64,000 nucleotides of DNA from Candidatus Zixiibacteriota bacterium (GTDB lineage Bacteria > Zixibacteria > MSB-5A5 > GN15 > FEB-12), in contig JAGNLV010000001.1 in NCBI GenBank assembly GCA_017999435.1, forward strand, positions 920,993 through 984,992, given 5' to 3'. The translations under genes were made by a program, and so were the position numbers. Below, piece by piece: positions 49,613 through 59,320 of the stretch. How positions within the stretch are numbered: position 1 is the first letter of the stretch; the number at the start of each line of letters is the position of its first letter. A model generated the notes under the pieces. The model did no database searches. It saw only the letters and a program-made list of their open reading frames with translations, and had not been told where the DNA came from.

Positions 49613-50548
49613 CTATCCCTCGAATACGTCGGTGCTCACGTATTTCAGCCCCGTGTCCGCCATCAGGGTGACGACCGTGGCCCGGGGGCCGAGCCGCCGG
49701 GCGACCGCGATGGCCGCGAGGACGTTCGCCCCCGACGAAGTTCCCGCAAAGATCCCCTCCTCGCGCGCGAGCCGCCGCGCCATCGCCTTGGCCTCGGCGG
49801 TGCCCACCGCGACAATCTCATCGACCAGGCCGGGATCCCACAGGGGCGGGGTGTAGCCGATCCCCACGCCCTCGATCTTGTGCGGTCCCGGGCGGCCCCC
49901 GGAGAGGACGGCGGATTCCGCCGGCTCGACGGCCGCCACGCGGATGGCGGGTCGGCGCTCTTTCAGGACGGCGGCGACACCGCGCAGCGACGCGGCCGTG
50001 CCGACGCAGTGCACGAAGGCATCGACCCGGCCGCCGGTCTGGGTCCAGATCTCCTCGCCGAGGGACCGGTAGCCCTCGATGCTGTCGGCGTTGCTGAGCT
50101 GGTTGGTCCAGTAGGTGCGGGGTTGCCGGCTGAGCTCGCGGGCGGCCTCGATCATATCGAGAATGAGCTTCTTGGTGGTCAGGCCGCCCTCGCTGGGGAC
50201 CAGGGTCAGCTCCGCGCCCAGGGCCGCCATGTGCCTGAGCTTGTCCCGGCTGAAAGCATCGGAGGAGACGATGCGCAGGCGGTACCCCCGGGCGAGACAG
50301 ACGAGGGCCAGCGAGATGCCGGTGCTTCCGCCGGTGTACTCGACAACCGTGTCGCCGGATTTCAGCCGGCCGTCGGCCTCGGCCCGGGCGATCATGGCCA
50401 GAGCGGCGCGGTCTTTCATGCTCCCGGTAGGGTTTTCCCACTCGAGCTTGGCGACAATGGCGGCGGCGCCCGGCGGCGCGACTCTGCGGAGCTGCACCAT
50501 CGACGTGTCGCCGATCGCCTGAAGAACATTCCCGTATGAATTCACCAT
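49613..50548 (-). CDS. cysteine synthase-family PLP enzyme
   Basis: 311 aa from the ATG at 50548. PLP lysine in NPTGSMKDRAALAMI (near 43), the phosphate-binding loop EYTGGSTGISLALV, and the later GTSSGANVLAA loop are all present. NQLSNADSIEGYRSLG matches the cysteine synthase substrate-binding motif. It probably makes cysteine from O-acetylserine (or O-phosphoserine) and sulfide; which one cannot be told. Single gene, convergent with the redox cluster, 70 bp after the propeller gene. Confidence 0.9.
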   Translation of the reverse strand: MVNSYGNVLQAIGDTSMVQLRRVAPPGAAAIVAKLEWENPTGSMKDRAALAMIARAEADGRLKSGDTVVEYTGGSTGISLALVCLARGYRLRIVSSDAFSRDKLRHMAALGAELTLVPSEGGLTTKKLILDMIEAARELSRQPRTYWTNQLSNADSIEGYRSLGEEIWTQTGGRVDAFVHCVGTAASLRGVAAVLKERRPAIRVAAVEPAESAVLSGGRPGPHKIEGVGIGYTPPLWDPGLVDEIVAVGTAEAKAMARRLAREEGIFAGTSSGANVLAAIAVARRLGPRATVVTLMADTGLKYVSTDVFEG

Positions 50549-50618
50549 GGCTTCGCTTTCGCGCAGGCGGCGGGTTCGCGCGGCCCGATGCGCGCAGACG
50601 GCCCCGGCAGATGAGATC

Positions 50619-51845
50619 CTAGCGGAGGCAGTAGACGCCGCCGGGGCCGGCGACATAGACGCGGCCCTGCGGATCCATGACAGGCCGGCAGGTGATCGGC
50701 CCGTCGACAATCCGGCGGCTGATTTCCTCGCCCTCCGGGGACAGTTGCAGCAGCAGTTTTCCGGCGGCGGCGAGGAGGGAGCCGTCTTTCAGCAGCGTGA
50801 TGAGGATCTGTCCCGGCTCGGCAGGGATTTTCTGCACCCAGAGCTTCTCGCCGCCGCGGAGGCGCCAGATTTCGCGGCCGAGCGAGAGGCAGACGTCGCC
50901 GTCGGGAAAACTCGCCGGCGGCTGCGCGAGACTTCCCGCCCCGGCCAGCGGGAGGCGGCGGCGCTCCTCGCCGGCGGACGACAGGACAAAGAGGGCACGC
51001 TCGCGTCGGCCCTCGGGGTTGTCGGATTTTTCGGCCACCGCCAGGATCTCGCCGGCGTGCGAATAGGCGCAGGCGATCACGCTGTCGAACGGGATCTCGA
51101 TCACCGCAACCTCGAGTTCGGCGGCCGGATCGTAGGCGGCCGCCGCCGGGAGGGCGGCGAGGAGCAGCCGGTCCCGGGTCGCGAGGCAAGCCTGGCGGCC
51201 GTCCGGACTGATCAGGGCCGCGATGAGAAAACCGTCCCGGATCACCGACCAGGCCAGCTCGTTGGCGCCCCGGTTGAGGGCGGCGAGGATGATCTCCGGG
51301 CCGACGACCTTCTCCCCCGCCGTACTCGTCGGTCCGGGGTGCATCTGGGCGCAGAGGAAGACGGCGTCGGCGGAGGCATCAGCGACAAAGACGCGTCCGG
51401 CGCCGTTGTACAGCGGCGCCCGGACGCGCTCGCCGTAAGTGCCGTCATAGCGGAGCAGCCGGAAGGCACCGTGTTCATCGAAGGCAACAAGGCCGTCTCT
51501 CTGCGCTTCGAACGAGCAGTTTTCGAGCGTCTCCTGCGACCAGAGGGGTTCGCCGGTGGCCGCGCTGCGCAGGTCGAGGCGGCGGCCGTACCACACGGCG
51601 ATGCGGTCGCCGATGAGGCAGAGATGGTGCGGGAGCACGGAGTCGCCGGCCGCATCGGCCGCCTTCTGCCACACGGTCTCCTGTCCGAGCCGTCCGGACA
51701 CCGGCAGATAGCCGGTGCTCTGGCGGTCGCCCCACTCGCGGGGATTGAGGATGAGGTTATCGGTCACGGTGTTCTCCTGATGAGCCGGTTGCGCGCACAC
51801 GACCAGCGCGAGGAAGGCGCCGATGAGGGTCGGCCATTTGACCAT
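50619..51845 (-). CDS. secreted PQQ/WD-like beta-propeller protein
   Basis: 408 aa from the ATG at 51845, which has AAAGGA ~9 nt upstream. Signal peptide MVKWPTLIGAFLALVVCAQPA. The mature protein has repeating blades like VWYGRRLDLRSAATGEPLW, LVAFDEHGAFRLLRYDG and GSLLAAAGKLLLQLSPEGEEI, as in PQQ-type propellers, and ends GRVYVAGPGGVYCLR. No catalytic residues are evident. It follows the OmpA-metzincin gene by 76 bp on the same strand and may belong to the secretion locus, but this is not certain. Confidence 0.7.
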   Translation of the reverse strand: MVKWPTLIGAFLALVVCAQPAHQENTVTDNLILNPREWGDRQSTGYLPVSGRLGQETVWQKAADAAGDSVLPHHLCLIGDRIAVWYGRRLDLRSAATGEPLWSQETLENCSFEAQRDGLVAFDEHGAFRLLRYDGTYGERVRAPLYNGAGRVFVADASADAVFLCAQMHPGPTSTAGEKVVGPEIILAALNRGANELAWSVIRDGFLIAALISPDGRQACLATRDRLLLAALPAAAAYDPAAELEVAVIEIPFDSVIACAYSHAGEILAVAEKSDNPEGRRERALFVLSSAGEERRRLPLAGAGSLAQPPASFPDGDVCLSLGREIWRLRGGEKLWVQKIPAEPGQILITLLKDGSLLAAAGKLLLQLSPEGEEISRRIVDGPITCRPVMDPQGRVYVAGPGGVYCLR

Positions 51846-51921
51846 AGTTCCCATTCCTTTCGAAGGCGGCTGGATGTTGACGACGCGGTATCATTGGTTT
51901 CGCCTTTGCGGCCGGTCCCCC

Positions 51922-54900
51922 TTACGGCGGGCCGCCCCAACTGTGCAGCGTGAACGTTCCCGGAAGGCGGCCATCGGCCCAATCCGCGAGGAAGTGGAGC
52001 GCCTGCTCGCCGGTCTGGCCGGAGGCGCGGTTGAAAAAGTAATCGACGAGCTGGGCGCCGGTGATGACGCGGCTTACCTCGAGATCGGAACTGTCCCAGA
52101 AGCCGGTGCTGATGGCGGTCTCGGCCCCCCGCGTCAGCTCGACGTCGTAATGCTTGTCGGACTCGGTGTCGCCGTCGCTGGAGGCATAGAAGCCGGGCAG
52201 GAAGTGGATGTAGATGTCGCGGATGTCGCCGGTGCCGCCCTCCAGCCGGTAGTGTCCGCCCCAGGCCTTGAAGGCATCTTCGATTTCGACGATGCGGTCG
52301 CGCTTGCGGTTGTCGGTCCACGATCCGGTCCACTCGATTTTCATGAGCACGCGCACGACCAGCACGGCGTGGTAGACGCGGCCGCCCTGGGCGGCGTGGA
52401 AGGTGTCGCGGGACGACTCGTCCCGGCCGACGTCGTACAGCTCAAGGCTGAGCTTGCGCACGGGGCTCGAGGTGAGCTCGTATTGCTTCTCGCTTGCGAT
52501 CGGGTCCTCTTTGACGGCCGGGACGGAGGGGTTGCCGCCGGTGACTTTGCGGTGGAAGGTGAAAACGAAGGAGGGGCGGTCGAGGCGGGCCACGAAGGTC
52601 TTGTCCGGAAGCAGGGCGCGCAGCGGCGATCCCACCCGGCGGCTCTCCACGTTGATCTTGCGCATCGGGTACCAGAGGTACCGCAACCGGGGGGCGCAGT
52701 TCCAGTACATGAGCGAGCCGTTGTTGAACGGCATGGAGTAGGGGATGTAGTGCTGAATGAAATTGGCGTTGGCGCCGGCGTTCGCGCCCGAATGCGGCGT
52801 GAACTGGCGGCGGATGTACTCATCGGGCTGGCCCGTGCCGTGGCCCAGTTCGTGCGCCATCGTATTCGGCACCCAGGTGTCGCCGTGCTCGGTGACGCTG
52901 ATGCCGTTCAGGATGGTGGGCGTATCCTGGTAGCAGGACTTGTTCAGTTTGAGCAGCGAGTAGGGGCGGTTGGCGGAGTCGCGAATGGCCCATTGGTAGG
53001 CCGGGCCCCAGTCGCCGTTTTCGTTGCGGCAGACGAGGGCGAGGAATTTCGCCTTGCCGCCCAGGGCATCGCGCTCGGCGTCGCGCAGCGCCTGCTGGGC
53101 GAAGAGGGTCTCGAAGTTGTCGGCGGCGTTATCCGACGGTTGGTTGTCGAAATTGCAGTTCACCCACCCGCCCGCCGGCGCTGTCGGCTTGAAATGCTCC
53201 CGCTCGTCGAAGAAATAGAAATGCCGGATAATGACCGTGCGCGCGGAAGGCGCGATTTCCTCCATGAAGAGCTGTTTCCGGTTCCACACATCCATGGCCC
53301 GATAGCATCCCTGGTTGCGGAAGTTGTCGACCTCGGCCTCGGTGGGGATCGGTCCGAACTGAGCCGGGGCGCGGGTATCGGCCATGAAGCTCATCGACGC
53401 ATACGAGATGGTGAACGAGATCGGGTGCTCGTCGTCCACATGAAGTGCGTGGAAGTAGTGCAGGTCGAAATCGCCGGTGGAGGCGAATTCGGTGCGGGTT
53501 TCCTGAAGCGCCCAGGTGCAGTGGTAGTCGCTGTCGTTGCGCACGGCGGCGCGCGCGCCGACCACGAATCCGTTGGCCGGCCAGTTCGGCGAGGGCTCGG
53601 TGCGCCGGCGGCCCACGGGATAGAACCCGTCGCGGAAGAAAACGATTTTGACGTCTTCGGCGGGCTCGGTGATGAGATTCCGGGCGAACGGGATCCGGGC
53701 GGAGTTCAGGTCGGCGCCCGGCTGGTACAGCTTGAGGAATCCCGTGGCCGGGTCGACCACCAGGAGCTTGACCCGCGACTTGGCGGCGAGATTGCGCTCG
53801 GCGCCCCGGTGGTTGGCGTCCTTGATATCCTGGCTGCCGCCGACGCTATCGAGCAGCACAATATCGTCCAGAGAAAAGACGAGCGGCTGCTCGAAGGTGG
53901 TGGTGTTGGCGCCGTAGGGTTTGAGTTGGCGGTCGGCGGCCATGACCTCCTCGAACCGCTTGCCGCCGGTGTAGGCGGCGCCGGCGCCGCGCGTCCAGTA
54001 GTTGCGCGAGGACCAGACCGCCGGCAGGTCATAGTAATGGGCGCGCTCGTGGGCCGGCAGCGCGGCGTACTGCTCCGGGGTGAGATCGACCAGCCGCGGG
54101 GAGGCGGACGACGCATCGGCCGTGAAGATCCACTTGCCGGGGGCGGCAAACTGGAAGTACAGCTTCGTGCGCGCGGGGTTGTGCGGCACTTTCACGGTGT
54201 AGGTCCCGCCGGAGTACTGCACGCGCGCGGCTACCGGCGCGTCGCCGTCCTCGAACGCCTGGATCTCCAGTCCCTCCGGGACGCACTCCCGGCTGCCGCT
54301 GATGCGGTCCCAGTACATGAACTGGAGGTGGTAGGCAACCGCGGTGAGGTCCTCGGGGCTGATGTAGACCGGGAGGTAGTGGCAACCGTTGTACAGCGGG
54401 CACTCGGCCCGCTCGTGCACGCGTGTCCGGTCGGCCGGGCAGGCCATGGTCGGCGCGTCCAGGTTCGGCACCTCGTGGGCGTCGAAAAAGAGCAGTTCCA
54501 CGCGGCGGTTGAGCTGGGAGCGGTAGTTGCTGCGCTCGGCATCGTCGACGGGGAAGGACTCGCCGCAGCCGACAAATTTCACATCCTCGGAAATAAAGCG
54601 GGGCCGGTTGGTCTGCAGGCTGACGAGGTCGGGGACAGAGAGGCCCAGACGGTGGGCCAGGTGGTCCTGGTACAGGTCGAAGAAGGCGGCCCAGCCCGGC
54701 TCCGGCCAGCGGTGGCCGGCGGCCCCGTCGATCTGCCGGTGCATGTTCGCCGGAAGCGGCGCCCGGTAGTCGGGCGGGGGCGGAGATCCGTCGGCCGGGA
54801 GATCGGCCGGGGACGATGCGAAGGCGGCGTTGTAGCGCTGGACGAACTGCTCGGTGGCGTCGCGGGTGTGGGTGCCCCAGGTGTTGTCGATTCCCTGCGG

Positions 54901-55419
54901 GTCGCAGGGCCATCCCCAGCGCGGCTCCCCGCTGATCCAGGTGAGGATCTGCTGGTAGTCCTCAATCCGGTGCCGGTCGGCCGAGATCCGCGCCCACTCG
55001 GCGCGATTGCCAGTCAGCAGCGCGAACACATTCCGGGCGCGGAGATCGGAGAGCGCGAAATTCATGGCCGGCTCCCCGGAGGTGTCGGTGTGCCCGGCGA
55101 TGAGGAGACGCTTGGCCGGGTCGAACTCGAACTGGCGGAGGGCGACGCCGATGACGTCGAGGCCCGAGACTGCGTCCTGCTGCTGCTGAACGCGCGCGTC
55201 ATCGGAATCGGAGACGTCGTCCTCGGTCCCGTCGGCGGACGTTAGGCCGGCGGGCCGCGCCGGCATCATGACCGCGCTGTTGAGATGGAACAGCACGTCC
55301 TCCACTTCGAGCACGTGCACGTGGATGAGGCGCAGGATGAACCGGAAGATGGATCCGGTAAAGCCGTCGCAGCCGCGCAGGAGATCGCGGAAGATTCTCT
55401 CTTCTTCGATAAGAGTCAT
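51922..55419 (-). CDS. OmpA-like domain split by an insertion, with C-terminal metzincin-type metalloprotease
   Basis: 1165 aa. Residues ~38-137 are the first part of an OmpA peptidoglycan-binding domain (DVLFHLNSAVMMP, LLIAGHTDTSG, LSDLRARNVFALL). Its closing part (VGCGESFP...LNRRVELLFF) comes ~140 residues later at ~283-312, so the domain has an insertion. The centre (320-720) is unassigned. Near the end HELGHGTGQPDE (856-867) gives H856, E857, H860, G863, D866, a HExxHxxGxxD metzincin motif. There is no signal peptide, which suits a secreted effector or needle-associated part. It sits in the T6SS-like operon. Function could be wall anchoring plus proteolysis, by inference. Confidence 0.75.
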   Translation of the reverse strand: MTLIEEERIFRDLLRGCDGFTGSIFRFILRLIHVHVLEVEDVLFHLNSAVMMPARPAGLTSADGTEDDVSDSDDARVQQQQDAVSGLDVIGVALRQFEFDPAKRLLIAGHTDTSGEPAMNFALSDLRARNVFALLTGNRAEWARISADRHRIEDYQQILTWISGEPRWGWPCDPQGIDNTWGTHTRDATEQFVQRYNAAFASSPADLPADGSPPPPDYRAPLPANMHRQIDGAAGHRWPEPGWAAFFDLYQDHLAHRLGLSVPDLVSLQTNRPRFISEDVKFVGCGESFPVDDAERSNYRSQLNRRVELLFFDAHEVPNLDAPTMACPADRTRVHERAECPLYNGCHYLPVYISPEDLTAVAYHLQFMYWDRISGSRECVPEGLEIQAFEDGDAPVAARVQYSGGTYTVKVPHNPARTKLYFQFAAPGKWIFTADASSASPRLVDLTPEQYAALPAHERAHYYDLPAVWSSRNYWTRGAGAAYTGGKRFEEVMAADRQLKPYGANTTTFEQPLVFSLDDIVLLDSVGGSQDIKDANHRGAERNLAAKSRVKLLVVDPATGFLKLYQPGADLNSARIPFARNLITEPAEDVKIVFFRDGFYPVGRRRTEPSPNWPANGFVVGARAAVRNDSDYHCTWALQETRTEFASTGDFDLHYFHALHVDDEHPISFTISYASMSFMADTRAPAQFGPIPTEAEVDNFRNQGCYRAMDVWNRKQLFMEEIAPSARTVIIRHFYFFDEREHFKPTAPAGGWVNCNFDNQPSDNAADNFETLFAQQALRDAERDALGGKAKFLALVCRNENGDWGPAYQWAIRDSANRPYSLLKLNKSCYQDTPTILNGISVTEHGDTWVPNTMAHELGHGTGQPDEYIRRQFTPHSGANAGANANFIQHYIPYSMPFNNGSLMYWNCAPRLRYLWYPMRKINVESRRVGSPLRALLPDKTFVARLDRPSFVFTFHRKVTGGNPSVPAVKEDPIASEKQYELTSSPVRKLSLELYDVGRDESSRDTFHAAQGGRVYHAVLVVRVLMKIEWTGSWTDNRKRDRIVEIEDAFKAWGGHYRLEGGTGDIRDIYIHFLPGFYASSDGDTESDKHYDVELTRGAETAISTGFWDSSDLEVSRVITGAQLVDYFFNRASGQTGEQALHFLADWADGRLPGTFTLHSWGGPP

Positions 55420-55542
55420 GAGCCAGACCTGTGGGGCGCCCGCTTTCGCCCCGGATGGCGGGCCGGAAACTGCGGCCCCGAGTCGCGCGGCCGATCCCGC
55501 GGCCGTCGCGGCGGCGCGGCCCCGGCGGGGGCTGCAAGCGCG

Positions 55543-56064
55543 CTACTGCACTTCGAACTTGACGCTTTCGGCGACGGTGGCCTCAAACGTACTGCCCGCC
55601 GGCACCTTGCCCTCGCCGCCCTTGATGAACAGGCCGAAAATGAACAGGTACGAAAGGACCTTCTTCCCCTTCCCCTTAAGCTCGTTGGTGCCACCCTCCA
55701 ATGCGATGGCGGGCACATCGAGGAGCGGGTACTGCCCCTTGGGTTTCAGGTCGACGAATATCACCGCGATCATGCCGGGTTTGCCCGCCCGGCCGGATTT
55801 TTCGGCCTTCGCGACCACCGCCGTGCCCCGCGCGCCCTTCTCCACGAGGACGAGGCCGCCGACCGTAACGTCCTCCTGAAGAACGATGGGGAGGCTGTCG
55901 CCGACCGCAAACACGCTGGACGACACGTTTCCCTCAAACGCAACGACCAGTTTGCTGCCCTTGGGCAGCTCGACCTTCCCGGCATAACTCGGGACCGCGA
56001 GAAGCACTACAGCGAACGCCGCGGCGGCGGCGCCGATCCACTGGCGACAAGTCCGTTGACACAT
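55543..56064 (-). CDS. secreted beta-rich protein of the T6SS-like locus
   Basis: 173 aa from the ATG at 56064, with GGAGGAGG 7 nt upstream. Signal peptide (WIGAAAAAFAVVLLAVPSYAG). The mature part is Gly/Val-rich: PKGSKLVVAFEGNVSSSVFAVGD, VGGLVLVEKGARGTAVVAKA, GKVPAGSTFEATV. This layout recalls the beta-domain of TrbI/VirB10-like proteins (pKGtxixvxLxxxvsS), but the similarity is weak. It starts 46 bp after the TssM-like stop, so a periplasmic partner of that protein is possible. Confidence 0.6.
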   Translation of the reverse strand: MCQRTCRQWIGAAAAAFAVVLLAVPSYAGKVELPKGSKLVVAFEGNVSSSVFAVGDSLPIVLQEDVTVGGLVLVEKGARGTAVVAKAEKSGRAGKPGMIAVIFVDLKPKGQYPLLDVPAIALEGGTNELKGKGKKVLSYLFIFGLFIKGGEGKVPAGSTFEATVAESVKFEVQ

Positions 56065-56110
56065 ATCAGATCCTCCTCCGGCAACTATCGTTCCGATATC
56101 CCACATTCGC

Positions 56111-58333
56111 TCACTTCTTCAACACGGGCAGTCTCTCGGACAGGCTCTTGGGGACGAACGAGATTTTGGCGGAGCCGAACTGCCCGAACTTGATTTCCTT
56201 TTCGAGTTCGAACAGCGCGTAGGGGTCGCGGAGAATCACCCGGCTATCAAAGCTCCTTCCCCACGACTCGTCCTGGCCGACGTGCGCCTTGTGAAGAACA
56301 ACATAGACAACATCCCCCACTTTCCACATAACGTTGCCCGCCTCATCGGCGAAGAGTTGGTTGTTGGCGTCCGACCAGTTCGGTTCCTCACCGTCGCCCA
56401 CTACCTGCATGTGCAGGTGGGTGCCATCGGGCACGATGTCGACGCGATAGTTGAAAGTCTGGCGCGACTCCCACTTCTTGACCTCGCTGAGATAGTCCGT
56501 TACGGCCTTGATTTCCTTGCCGTATTTCTGCGGATCCATCTGGAGCTGCACGAGGTAGTCACGGAGCTCCTGGGCACCGGCGTCAAGGCGGAAGGCCGGG
56601 GTGGGGTCGCCGTTGATGCGTTTGATGATGTCGGCGAACTGATCGCCGGCCTGCTCCACCTGGGCCTGAACTTCCACTTTTTCCGCATGGGCCGCGGCGG
56701 CCGCGGTGAAAGCCGAGTACAACTGGATTTCGGCCGGGTTCATTTCCGGCTTGTAGTTGGCCTGATAGCTGTTCACGGTGGCCTGGAGATTACTCCAGCG
56801 CTGTGAATCCGACCTGTCGACCTGGCATGAGTCAAACTTGCTCCAAGCGTTCATCACGCGGGCGGCCCGGCGGCCGACGGGCGCGGCGGAGTCCGCCGCA
56901 TACCGGGCGACCTCCTCGCGCAGCTCGACATAGGCGGGGGACGGCTGCAACCGGGAGGCCACGACATCGTACGCGGGCCAGGCGGTCTCGTTCTTGATGA
57001 CGCCGGCAAGCCGCTGGATTACCTCGTCGAACTCGGAGGTTTCGCTTTCGGTCTTCAGGCTGCGATAGAGCTTGGCCATTTCTCGGGCGGGCGCCTGGAA
57101 CTTGCTGAAAACCTTGGCCACCAGCCACCGTCCTGCATACCCGTTGTATTCGGTGCCGATCTTGTTGCGCTCTTCGGTGCTGGTGGCGGCGGCCGTCCGG
57201 CCGTGGCGGATGCTGTCCTCCAGGCCGGTCGTCCGCCCGAGCTGCCACCAGAGGTGCCAGCCGAAGGCGAGGCTGCAGACGAGAATCCACAGCAGGGCGG
57301 CGTTGCGGACATAGCGTTTGACGGTGCGCAGGCGGGCCAGCCGCCGGTTGCGCACAACCGCCTGCAGGAGCCACCGGATCGGCTCGCGCAGTCCCACCGG
57401 GCTCATTTTCTCCGGCGGCCTGTAGAGGCTCCGCCCCTTCTCGGCCCCGATCTTCTCGGGCTGAGAGCCGGTGCTCGAGACGAAGAAGATCTGGAAGTCG
57501 AGCGTCCGGCCGAGGACGACCCGGATGAACTCCTTGGTTTTGACGAGGATTTCGCGGACTGACCCGGCCCATTCCTGGTTGCCCGCCACTTCGGGGAAGG
57601 CCAGCGCCTCCACCAGGAATTCCTCGTACTCGCGGCAGATGGTGCGCTCCTGCCCGTGCGGCACGAGGCTCACCTGCGCCTCCCCGCGAAAACCGGGGAG
57701 ACTGTCCGCCTTGGTCACCACCAACCCGATGGGAATGGACAGGTTGCGGTCCAGCGGTCCCAGCTCGCGGAGCATGTTGACGAACGAGGCCGCGTGGGAC
57801 TGCCAGTCCGATTCGGAGGGGAGCGCTTTCGGGTCGAAGAAGAACAGGAGGCCGTCGCACCCGGCTGTGAAGTTGCGCACTTTGGGGGCGAACTCGCTGG
57901 AGGTGCCGATGGCGACGGCGTCGCCGGGGTAATCGTAGCTCACGATGGGAATGCGGTCGCCGCCGCCGAGGATGGCGGTGAACTGGAGGACGCGGTCGGT
58001 CTTGGTGGAGTCGGGGAATTTGCGGTCGCGGCGGGTGTCGATCCGGGTACCTTCGCCGGCAGCCGCGGCCACGCCCCAGATCGCTTCGCGGTGGGCCAGG
58101 AAAGCCGCAGCGGTGGCGTTGTCGGTCACCGCGATCTGGAGGTCGCGGGCGAACTTGCAGTCCTCGTTGAGGACCGTGAAATAGACGGTCTTCCCCGAGT
58201 TCCAGTGCCCGTAGACGCCGATGCGGACGCCCGCGGGCCAGGAGAAGCCGGTATCGGTGCGGCCCGCGCCGCCCTTTTTCTTCGAGCCCTTGCCCGCCTT
58301 CTTTCCCAGACTGAGCACTTTTGCGAAATCCAC
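56111..58333 (-). CDS. TssM-like GTPase with one membrane segment and large periplasmic part
   Basis: 740 aa from a GTG at 58333 with AAAGG 5 nt upstream. Lys/Gly-rich start, then an N-terminal GTPase domain (~35-290): Walker A GHWNSGKT (42-49), DYPGD (134-138), TKAD (207-210). A transmembrane helix lies at ~343-364. The remaining ~375 residues would be periplasmic, helical first and beta-rich near the end. Canonical TssM has three membrane segments and the NTPase between them; this is a reduced version, or a convergent one. It follows a TssL-like gene, the usual partner, and a TssK gene. Homology to TssM is by layout and context only. Confidence 0.65.
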   Translation of the reverse strand: MDFAKVLSLGKKAGKGSKKKGGAGRTDTGFSWPAGVRIGVYGHWNSGKTVYFTVLNEDCKFARDLQIAVTDNATAAAFLAHREAIWGVAAAAGEGTRIDTRRDRKFPDSTKTDRVLQFTAILGGGDRIPIVSYDYPGDAVAIGTSSEFAPKVRNFTAGCDGLLFFFDPKALPSESDWQSHAASFVNMLRELGPLDRNLSIPIGLVVTKADSLPGFRGEAQVSLVPHGQERTICREYEEFLVEALAFPEVAGNQEWAGSVREILVKTKEFIRVVLGRTLDFQIFFVSSTGSQPEKIGAEKGRSLYRPPEKMSPVGLREPIRWLLQAVVRNRRLARLRTVKRYVRNAALLWILVCSLAFGWHLWWQLGRTTGLEDSIRHGRTAAATSTEERNKIGTEYNGYAGRWLVAKVFSKFQAPAREMAKLYRSLKTESETSEFDEVIQRLAGVIKNETAWPAYDVVASRLQPSPAYVELREEVARYAADSAAPVGRRAARVMNAWSKFDSCQVDRSDSQRWSNLQATVNSYQANYKPEMNPAEIQLYSAFTAAAAAHAEKVEVQAQVEQAGDQFADIIKRINGDPTPAFRLDAGAQELRDYLVQLQMDPQKYGKEIKAVTDYLSEVKKWESRQTFNYRVDIVPDGTHLHMQVVGDGEEPNWSDANNQLFADEAGNVMWKVGDVVYVVLHKAHVGQDESWGRSFDSRVILRDPYALFELEKEIKFGQFGSAKISFVPKSLSERLPVLKK

Positions 58334-58372
58334 GAAAGCCTTTCCTTGATCGGGACCGCGGCGGTCCCGTTC

Positions 58373-59299
58373 TCAGGGTGTTACCTGCTGCCTTAGTTCG
58401 TTCACCCGGCGATCGAGATCCCGGTACCGGGAATCCGAGTACTTGCCCCAGAGGACCGGGGCGAGGATGGCGCAGGCGATCCACACGAGCACCAGGCCGA
58501 TCTGGAGCGCGACCGCCGGTCGCCGCTGGGTGAACATCAGGCTCGAATACCGGGAGCTCTGGAAGAGCCCCTTGGCTTTGCGCCCCGTGGCGGCGAGCGA
58601 CCGGCCGACGCGGGACCAGAAGCGCTCGCGCTCGCGCAGCAGTCCCCACTCCTTGAGGTACTGCTCGTAGAGCGGTCCCTGCTTTTTGAGCTGGTCGAAG
58701 GCGCCGGCGTTCCGGAGGCTGAACTCCAGGCTGGCGCGATCCTCCACCAGGTTCGCGCCCAAGCGGAGGCGCCGCCGACACAACTCGAGAATCTTGCGGT
58801 CGTCCCGCAGGGCGCTGAAGCTCTCGACGCCTCGGCCGATGTCGAGCGGCGGGCCGTAGGAATTGAGGAACCGCGCCATCTCCTCAAGCAGAAACCGGTT
58901 GAGCGCGAAATTAGTCCGGAGGGCGGTCGGACGGAACAGGATCGGCAGCAAATGATCTTCCAGGTAGGGCGCATCCTGCTTGATCGCCCGCAGCCCGCGC
59001 ACATAGGTGTAAGCTTGATTCGACCGGCCGTCGACATCGGCCTCCGACTCGAAAAACGTAATGAGCAGCTGCACGGTCACCGTGCGCAAGTCGGATCCCG
59101 CCGGCGGCGAGCTCTGGATGAAATCGAGGAAGGTGTAGTCGGTCTCCACGGCCTGGTTGCGCTGCTGCCGCAGGGCGGTGAAGACCGCCCGAATCCCGTT
59201 GTACGTCTGCAGGAACGCCTCCGTCTGAAACGACGTATAACTCGTCTCGTAGGTGGCGAGGTAGCGGAAGAGGTCGTCGATGTACTGCTTTATTTCCAT
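58373..59299 (-). CDS. TssL-like tail-anchored inner-membrane protein
   Basis: 308 aa. The first ~255 residues are cytoplasmic and helical (IDDLFRYLATYETSY at the start), followed by one hydrophobic helix (VALQIGLVLVWIACAILAPVLW, ~263-284) and a short coiled-coil tail (YRDLDRRVNELRQQV). This is the topology of TssL/DotU, but sequence identity to DotU is not obvious to me. It lies directly between tssK and the TssM-like gene, as tssL does in standard loci. It could equally be a TssN/TssO-like protein of the Bacteroidota type. Confidence 0.55.
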   Translation of the reverse strand: MEIKQYIDDLFRYLATYETSYTSFQTEAFLQTYNGIRAVFTALRQQRNQAVETDYTFLDFIQSSPPAGSDLRTVTVQLLITFFESEADVDGRSNQAYTYVRGLRAIKQDAPYLEDHLLPILFRPTALRTNFALNRFLLEEMARFLNSYGPPLDIGRGVESFSALRDDRKILELCRRRLRLGANLVEDRASLEFSLRNAGAFDQLKKQGPLYEQYLKEWGLLRERERFWSRVGRSLAATGRKAKGLFQSSRYSSLMFTQRRPAVALQIGLVLVWIACAILAPVLWGKYSDSRYRDLDRRVNELRQQVTP

Positions 59300-59320
59300 A
59301 GCACAGCCCCGGTTCGGGCG

